NCBI GenBank assembly: GCA_026724425.1
Contig: JAIUCV010000282.1
Location: forward strand, 806,001-870,000
Origin: Erythrophleum ivorense
Taxonomy: Eukaryota; Streptophyta; Magnoliopsida; Fabales; Fabaceae
Direction: 5' to 3'
DNA: 64,000 nt
Below the pieces are notes generated by a model. The model saw only the letters and a program-made list of their open reading frames with translations. It was not told where the DNA came from and did no database searches. Positions 58,254-64,000 of the stretch are shown here, piece by piece; the stretch's first letter is position 1; each line of letters starts with the position of its first letter. The position numbers were made by a program, and so were the translations under genes.

Positions 58254-58812
58254 TCAGCACCCTTCTCTCTCTCTGCGTTAGCCCCCTACCTCAGTTTGGC
58301 ATTTTTTCGAACACAGTAAGGCCCATATCAGCAAAATAGAGGCTTCAGATTCGATACTAGAAATAAAGCTATTCCAGCTTTGAGAGAGAATCACCGGAGG
58401 TTGTCTTGGTTCTACAAGTCGCCACTGGACGCCGATTCGTGCTCGGTTCTGCTTATCAACTCGGGCGTGCCTCTTCTTCCTCGGCCCAGGCGATAACATA
58501 GGCGTCCCTCTCCAGTCTCCAGCTACAAAGAACTCTGTAACTCCAGGACTTGGAACGCTGCGTTTTGTAGGCATGGCAAATTAAATGAGAGTTAATACGT
58601 CTTTAAGCTGTATTTGTACTCGATACGTATCACATACGAGTACTGCTTGAGTTTTGACTTCTGGAGCTTGCTTGAGAATCCACTGCAGTTTGGGGGACAG
58701 AAAAACGGCATGTCGTTGCTTTAGAAGCTTTATATTCTTCACTTGCTCCAAAAAAGCCAGTCTCGTGCTAATTCAAGAATTCAAGAAGACAGAGGAAAAA
58801 CTTGGAAGAAAA
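58254..58812. promoter_or_regulatory. Shared intergenic region between WTF9-like and NBS1 genes
   Basis: 559 bp separate the two start codons, so promoters and 5' leaders of both genes must lie here. A minus-strand ORF (58278-58574, 98 codons, MPTKRSVPSPGVTEFF...) ends 25 bp before the WTF9-like start codon. It has no recognised domain and could be an upstream ORF or chance. A CT-rich run (CTTCTCTCTCTCTGCG, 58262-58277) sits in the WTF9-side leader. No clear TATA box was assigned. Confidence 0.55.
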
Positions 58813-59649
58813 ATGGTGTGGGGACTCTTCCCCGTCGACCCTCTTTCAGGTACATTTCTTTTCCCCTTTCTATTTTCTTGCTGAAACATTGGGTATGGAC
58901 GGATAGGTACTCATTATTATGGTTCTATGAACTTTAACTATCTACAAGCTCTAATTCAGAGTTCATCTTCTTGGTAAAAGAATACGACAAAGTTTGCATC
59001 TTGATATTGTCCAGAGTTATAGAGAAAAGGGTAACCAAACCCTTCGAGGGGATTAAATCTCCTGATGTCCATGAATTCGACTAGACTACTGTCTCAAAAC
59101 TGAGCCCATGAAGCACAGTGGCTTCAACAATGCTAAAAACTTTGAATGGTGCATGATGGCTGCTTGTATCTAATCAAATTCTCATCGGAAGGCAACTGAA
59201 ATATGAGAAAGTATATGAATAAAATTAATGTTTTAGCCAACAAAAAATTGCTTTTAAAAAATGTAGAACTGCTTTTATGTAAACACCCGGACAGAAAAGA
59301 CGGATTTGAATGATCCAACCTTGTATGAGGCTCTTCTTATGTCACTTTGAGTTTTTGCTTCTACTTCTTTTTCTTTATGGGTGACCAATTTGTAGCTACA
59401 GAGAAGATTTTAGAAGTCCTGGAATTTAACGAATAGTGAGCTGTTGTATCTTGGATTTTAAATGTCTGATTTCAGTAAACAGATGTTATTAGCGTTCAAT
59501 TTATTTTTATATTATTATATTGCTATGTGTCTATTAATGTACAAATCTTCTACCTAGCATTATTTAATTTAATCAACTAGCAACTCATATGACAGGTGAA
59601 GATAAGTACTACATCTTTAGATGTGGAATCTACAAAATTGGTCGAAAAG
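58813..59649 (+). CDS. NBS1: NBS1 (nibrin) 5' end, exons 1-2, partial
   Basis: Exon 1 (58813-58849) encodes MVWGLFPVDPLS and ends in a split Gly codon before a GT donor. Exon 2 (59596-59649), after an AG acceptor, encodes GEDKYYIFRCGIYKIGRKG and ends before another GT donor. The joined sequence is the start of the plant NBS1/nibrin FHA domain (glycine, then K(V/I)GRKG). NBS1 is the regulatory subunit of the MRE11-RAD50-NBS1 complex, which senses and processes DNA double-strand breaks in the nucleus. The third exon, expected to start with CDI(I/V)I, is not found up to 61063, and a retrotransposon follows, so the intron is at least 4.3 kb and the rest of the gene lies beyond the window. Whether it is still expressed cannot be told. 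Confidence 0.85.
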
Positions 59650-61063
59650 GTACTGTACTTTATGGTTTCTATTAATCATTTTGCAGCACTGGTGTTTAGA
59701 ATGCATCTTCTAGGACTGTGGACATGGATAAGTGTACGATGGTAGATTAAAATATTTTCTTCTCCAACTAGTTAGGTAGAGACAAATTAATTTCCATTGA
59801 GAATATTTCAGGCTCATTTTAAATGATTCATGATATTGCTTGTCCAAGCTGAAGGCCTGGGCGGGACCACTTCATTTGGTAGCTTAGAAATTTTCATGTA
59901 ATGGTATCTTGAGATTGGTCCTAATTATGCTGCCTCCTGCAGTGAAAGGTCTACCTTATTGACAATGCATAAATGCTGGATACTATGAGGGATAGATAAC
60001 ACCCCCTCTCTCCCCCCAAACCCCCCAAAAATAAAAGTTCTGCAAACCTGAAGAGGAAAGACCAAACGAAAATCTCATGGGTTAGAACAGGACTTGTAGG
60101 ATCCAATGTGTATTTCCAAACTGACCCAAAATGGCATTTTCTTCTGTAGATATTTTATTTCTCATCATTTTATAAAAAAGAATTCAGAGCTGGATCCTAA
60201 CTTTTAGCAGTTGATCTGTTGTTTACAATTTATCAGCATGATCAAATCTGTAATATCCAGATAAATAAACAGAATGCCTGAAATTGTAGTGGAATGTTTT
60301 GTGATTGAAGGATAACCTTGAGGATAAAGTGTAACTTAAATAGGCTTTTCATTGACCTTATTATGTCTTATAATATGGAATTTTGAGCTATTCAGAGATC
60401 ACATCATAAAATGAGTGCTTCAAAGATGAGATTACTATGCTAGGAAAAGATAGAAATAGAAGTGAACTTATTTGAAAAGAGAGAGGAATGTGTAAGACGT
60501 ATTCTAATAGCACAGGGGTGCAAATACCTTTGTGTGTAAGAGTAAGAGAATCACCGCAGGGCAATGCATAAAGGATACAGGAAGACAAAATTTGATCATG
60601 GATGGATTTTCCCCCCAAAAATAATTGACATAAATGGAAGTAGTATGCAAGGAGAAGGTTGTAAAACATTAGAGGAGAACATACTCTTGGTGTAGCATTG
60701 AATAAAGTACAATTATGTGGAATATGGCATACCTCAGATACTTTTGGAAGTGGATTCATGTACCCTATATATGTTGGACAAAGGACTCTGGTTTTTGTTT
60801 TTAAACCTGAAATATTCTTGTATTGGTACTATGCTTCTGAAGTTATTTGCAATGAAAAAGAAAGTTTGTTGGGATTGTTATTTTTCATTGCTGATGGGAG
60901 GTTATTCTTTACAGTGGCACATCAGGTTTTTCACTAAGCTGAACTCATAGTTCATGCCCTGCATTTTTGTTGCTCAGATGACAATGAGCCAATGAGGTCA
61001 ACTGATTATTAATTTGCTAGAATTGGAAACTGCATGTTGTAATTTTGGAGTCTGATTTGTAGC
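59650..61063. other. NBS1 intron 2 (start), no exon seen
   Basis: AT-rich DNA between NBS1 exon 2 and the LTR at 61064. The ORFs at 60388-60759 (minus) and 60698-60950 (plus) have no recognisable domains and read as intronic noise. Confidence 0.6.
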
Positions 61064-61274
61064 TGTTTGATAGTAGAAAGGAGAATAGAGTGTAGAAGAA
61101 TGAGAGAGAGAGAGATAGGATACTGAAAACTCCAAAGAACTGTCGTAACTCCCTTTCAATCCTTAGATACAGCTATATAGGTTAGTTAATTAAATTCTAA
61201 CTAACTATCCTAATAAAATATAACTACCATTCTGTTATTAACTACTTCTTAATTCCTATTTTACATGCCTAACA
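61064..61274 (-). repeat. 3' LTR (about 211 bp)
   Basis: On the minus strand it starts TGTTAGGCATG at 61274 and probably ends CTACTATCAAACA at 61064. The left flank GTAGC (61059-61063) is a predicted target duplication that cannot be tested because the 5' LTR is outside the window. The end at 61064 is a best guess; the start is supported by the polypurine tract. Confidence 0.6.
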
Positions 61275-61292
61275 ATACTCCCTCCCTTAAAA
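61275..61292 (-). other. Polypurine tract
   Basis: Minus-strand AAGGGAGGGAGTAT directly before the LTR start TGTTAGG, the usual plus-strand primer for LTR retrotransposons. Confidence 0.7.
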
Positions 61293-61303
61293 AACCCTTG
61301 ACC

Positions 61304-62272
61304 TCAAGGGTGGTTGTCATTGATACAAAATTCTGGACACATTCTTTGAAAATCATACAACTTAACCCAAGTAGCTTCCTGATCAGGCAAGTTTTTCCAT
61401 CGGACTAAAATTTCTGTCAGAGGTCTTCCCCTCTTCTTTACCACCCTTCTAAGCAGAATCTTTTCTGGAAACAATTGGTCAGGTTGAGCTGGCCAATATG
61501 GAGGTGGGTATCTCTGTACTGTTGCTGGATCAGGGCAAGGCTTAAGTAAGGAGACATGAAATGTATTATGAATACAAGAGTTGGATGGCATTTTCAACTT
61601 GTAAGTAACCGTCCCAGTTTTCTGTATAATTTTGTAAGGCCCAAAATACCTAGGAGCAAGCTTTTGTGAACTCCTAGAGGCCATAGTCACCTTCTTATAA
61701 GGGTGTAGTTTGAGAAACACCCATTCTCCTTCAAAAAATTGTCTATCTGTCCTTTTATCCATTTGTTGCTTCATCCAATTAGTTGCCCTACGTAAGTGAT
61801 GCTTTATGATAGCAATCATTTCTTCCTTTGCTGTGAAAGTGCGATCAACAACCTCTGCTAAGGCATCATTGGACAAATAAGGAACAGGAATAAGAGGCTT
61901 ATGCCCATACACAACCTCATAGGGTGTGGTGTTAATTGCTAGATGGAAAGTGGTGTTATACTACCATTCAACCAAAGACAACCACTGATGCCATTCTCAA
62001 GGTTTTCCCCATGTCATACACCTCAAATATGTTTCTAGGCAGCGATTTAAAACCTTTGATTAACCATCAGAATAAGGGTGATAAGTTGAGGTCAAATTTT
62101 GTCTAATTCCCAACTTGTTCATGAATTGCCTCCAAAAATTACTGATAAAAATGGGGTCTCTATCACTAATCACATTTGATGGACGCCCTTGAAGCTTATG
62201 AATGTTGTCTAGGAACTGTTGAGCCATTGTAGTAGCTAATATATGGATGTGTAAGAGCAATAAAATGGGCAT
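61304..62272 (-). pseudogene. Integrase core, C-terminal domain and chromodomain
   Basis: Integrase core at about 62272-62060 (SNVISDRDPIFISNFW, TSTYHPYSDG, with the second catalytic Asp in SDRD), continuing through EWHQWLSLVEW, a stop near 61963, and NTTFHLAINTTPYEVVYG. From 61912 an open frame of 202 codons covers the C-terminal GPY/F module (LAPRYFGPYKIIQKTGTVTY, FHVSLLKPC). It then covers a chromodomain (PEKILLRRVVKKRGRPLTEI, VRWKNLPDQEATWVKLYDF) that directs insertion to modified chromatin in this family. It ends at the stop at 61304. One or two stops make it defective. Confidence 0.85.
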
Positions 62273-62360
62273 ATTTGCTCATTCTATCAATAACAACCGT
62301 GATAATGTCCTTCCCTCGTAGCCTAGGCAATCCTTCCATAAAATCAATAAAAATGCTTAC

Positions 62361-62871
62361 TCAAATTCCCTGAGGAATTGGCAAAGCTTGGAGTAACCCC
62401 AAATTGGCAATGGTCTCACTTGCATTCAGCACATGCTTGATGAAGAGTTTGACAATAGCTTCCACATTGCTCCACCAAAATAAAGACTTCAATCTTTGAT
62501 AAGTGGTCCTCACACCTGAATGTCCTCCTTGTGGAGAAGAATGTAGTGCAGAAATTATCCTTTTTGTCAGTTGCTCATCATTTCCAAACACCGCTGCACC
62601 ATTTCTTCTGAGTGCCTGTCCATCCCGTGTGTACTTCCCTTGATTGTTAGGATCTTGCACAAGGTGATTAATTATAGCCCAAGAGTCATTATCCCGTTGC
62701 CGTGAATTTTGTATTTGCTTCCATAAATATGTGGATACATATGAAACAACCAGCTCCCTCAACCCAAGATAGAGCATCTACGACTTTATTCTCACTACCC
62801 TTCTTGTACTGTATTTCATACTTGTCACCCACCAATTTGGCAAGCCAAAAGAGCTTGAATAAAGTCTTCAA
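62361..62871 (-). pseudogene. RNase H end and integrase zinc-binding domain
   Basis: At 62871-62750 the frame gives LFWLAKLVGDKYEIQYKKGS and ENKVVDALSW (usual ADALSR), the end of RNase H. The integrase N-terminal zinc-binding domain follows: ISALHSSPQGGHSGVRTTYQ, RLKSLFWW, then HVLNASETIANLGLLQ, where the expected CxxC is degenerate (C..C appears lost or changed to LNAS). Confidence 0.8.
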
Positions 62872-63299
62872 CTTATGATCTAGCGATTATTTCAACCTCT
62901 GCTGATCTGTTTTGATAATAAAGTGTCTACCATCCAGATATTGGTGCCATTGCTCAACTGCATGCACTACTACTAATAACTCCTTCTTATATTGATAAAG
63001 TTGCTTGTTTGGGTGACAATGCCCTGCTAAAATATGCAAGTGGTTGGTTTTATTCCATGAGCATAGCTCCTATGCCATGATTTGAGGCATCAATCTCCAT
63101 CACAAATGTCTAAGTGAAATCTCATAAGGCAAGTACTGGGGTTGTTGTTAAGGCATTCTTCAAAGCTTGAAAAGCTTTGGTAGCTTCTTCAAACCTGAAA
63201 TTATTAAGCTTGAGCAAATTAGTCAATGGTCGGGCTATCTTGCCATAGCTTCTAATAAAATCTTCAATAAGACTCTGCCCAAATCCAAGAATGATCTAG

Positions 63300-63900
63300 G
63301 TTGCTTTATGGTGGTGGGTATAGGCCATTGTTGCGCTGCTTGAATCTTTTGTGGGTCAGTGGGAACTCCATCATTGATTATATGCCTTACATACTCTACT
63401 TGAGGCAAAGCAAAAGAACACTTAATTTTACAAAATATTGATGCTTCCTCAAAGTTTCTAACACCAATTGTAAGTGTGTAATATAGCTTTCTAAGATTGA
63501 GCTATAGATCAAAATGTCATCAAGAAACACAAGAACGATTTTCCTTAAATACTCTTTAAAATGCTATTCATGACTGCTTGAAATGTGATTGGTGCATTTG
63601 TGAGTCCAAATGGCATCACAACAAACTCATAATGCCCAGAATAGGTTTTAAAGTCTGTCTTTTGAATGTCCCTTGGATTCACCCTTATTTGATTGTATCC
63701 CACATGTAAATCTAGCTTAGAAAACAGCTTACCTCCTTGTAACTTATCCAATAGCTCCTCCACTATAGGAATTGGTACTTTGTCTTTGATAGTACATCTA
63801 TTCAACTCGTTATAGTCAATGCACATTCTCCAAGTGCCATCTTTCTACTTGACTAGGACTATAGCTGCTGCAAAAGGAGAAGTGTGGCTTTGAATTACCC
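63300..63900 (-). pseudogene. Reverse transcriptase domain
   Basis: The open frame at 63826-63545 gives MCIDYNELNRCTIKDKVPIP, LLDKLQGGKLFSKLDLHVGY and MPFGLTNAPITFQAVMN, the RT fingers and palm. A frameshift follows near 63545, then VLVFLDDILIYSSILESYIT near 63540-63480 with active-site LDD (usually FDD). The upstream part reaches the window edge. Confidence 0.85.
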
Positions 63901-64000
63901 CCGAATCCGTCAATTCATCCACCATTTTCTCTATTACATCCTTTTATGCTATTGGGTACTAGTAAGGTCGAATATTTATGAGATTGGTTCCCTCCTCTTT

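Larger units (their letters stand above)
61064..64000 (-). mobile_element. Chromodomain Ty3/gypsy element, Reina-like (3' part), in NBS1 intron
   Basis: Runs from its 3' LTR (61064-61274) to the right edge of the window, so the gag and the 5' LTR are missing. The order on the minus strand is RT, RNase H, integrase, chromodomain, polypurine tract, LTR. Compared with the CRM-like copies it has far fewer stops and so is younger. It is antisense to NBS1. Assignment to the Reina lineage comes from the short LTR and the chromodomain; it could be another chromodomain lineage. Confidence 0.8.

Noticed and set aside
60388..60759. 123-codon minus-strand ORF as an intronic gene
   Set aside because: No domain or repeat signature; it lies in NBS1 intron 2 and overlaps a plus-strand ORF of equal weakness.

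Overview
This is nuclear DNA from a flowering plant, most likely a woody eudicot. It is AT-rich, intron-containing and dominated by nested plant transposable elements. Only two host genes are recognisable, both near the right end. The species cannot be fixed from the sequence alone.

Layout: (1) 1-15.56 kb is a nest of decayed Ty3/gypsy pieces that resemble the CRM group of chromoviruses (gag, RT, RNase H, integrase, LTR fragments, some inverted). It is broken up by four solo LTRs at 1038-4506, 5909-8637, 8859-11585 and 12671-15397; three of them have exact 5-bp target duplications. (2) 15.56-26.72 kb is a composite containing two head-to-head LTR ends of Ogre/Tat type, each next to a tRNA-Arg-like primer-binding site. 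It is followed by low-complexity DNA and interrupted by a solo LTR at 21946-24814. (3) 26.72-31.27 kb is the most complete CRM-like gag-pol pseudogene, ending in a 3' LTR piece. (4) A solo LTR lies at 32054-35021. (5) 35.8-55.8 kb looks like a very large PIF/Harbinger element with a decayed transposase and a Myb/SANT-like second gene. Nested inside it are fragments of a Transposase_24-type protein, a solo LTR (42618-46266) and a Mutator-like element (49840-55372) with 116-bp terminal inverted repeats and a 9-bp target duplication. The Mutator-like element carries a degenerate Ulp1-like gene and a fragment of an Hsp110-type (Hsp70-14/15-like) chaperone gene. (6) 57.0-59.65 kb holds the host genes: an intact PORR-domain gene resembling WTF9 (minus strand) and, divergently, the first two exons of NBS1 (plus strand). 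(7) 61064-64000 is the 3' part of a chromodomain-bearing Ty3/gypsy element, Reina-like, on the minus strand and apparently inside an NBS1 intron.

Seven solo LTRs make up about 21 kb, a third of the window. Six have perfect 5-bp target duplications, so most of the nest can be ordered in time: CRM-like copy inside CRM-like copy, then solo LTRs into both. Five of the seven LTRs share an internal minisatellite, and four also carry arrays of a 12-bp palindrome (TCGCTATAGCGA and variants). The main candidates for something unusual are the chaperone-carrying Mutator-like element, the palindrome arrays, and the giant Harbinger composite. No prokaryotic-type system, CRISPR array or convincing RNA gene was seen.
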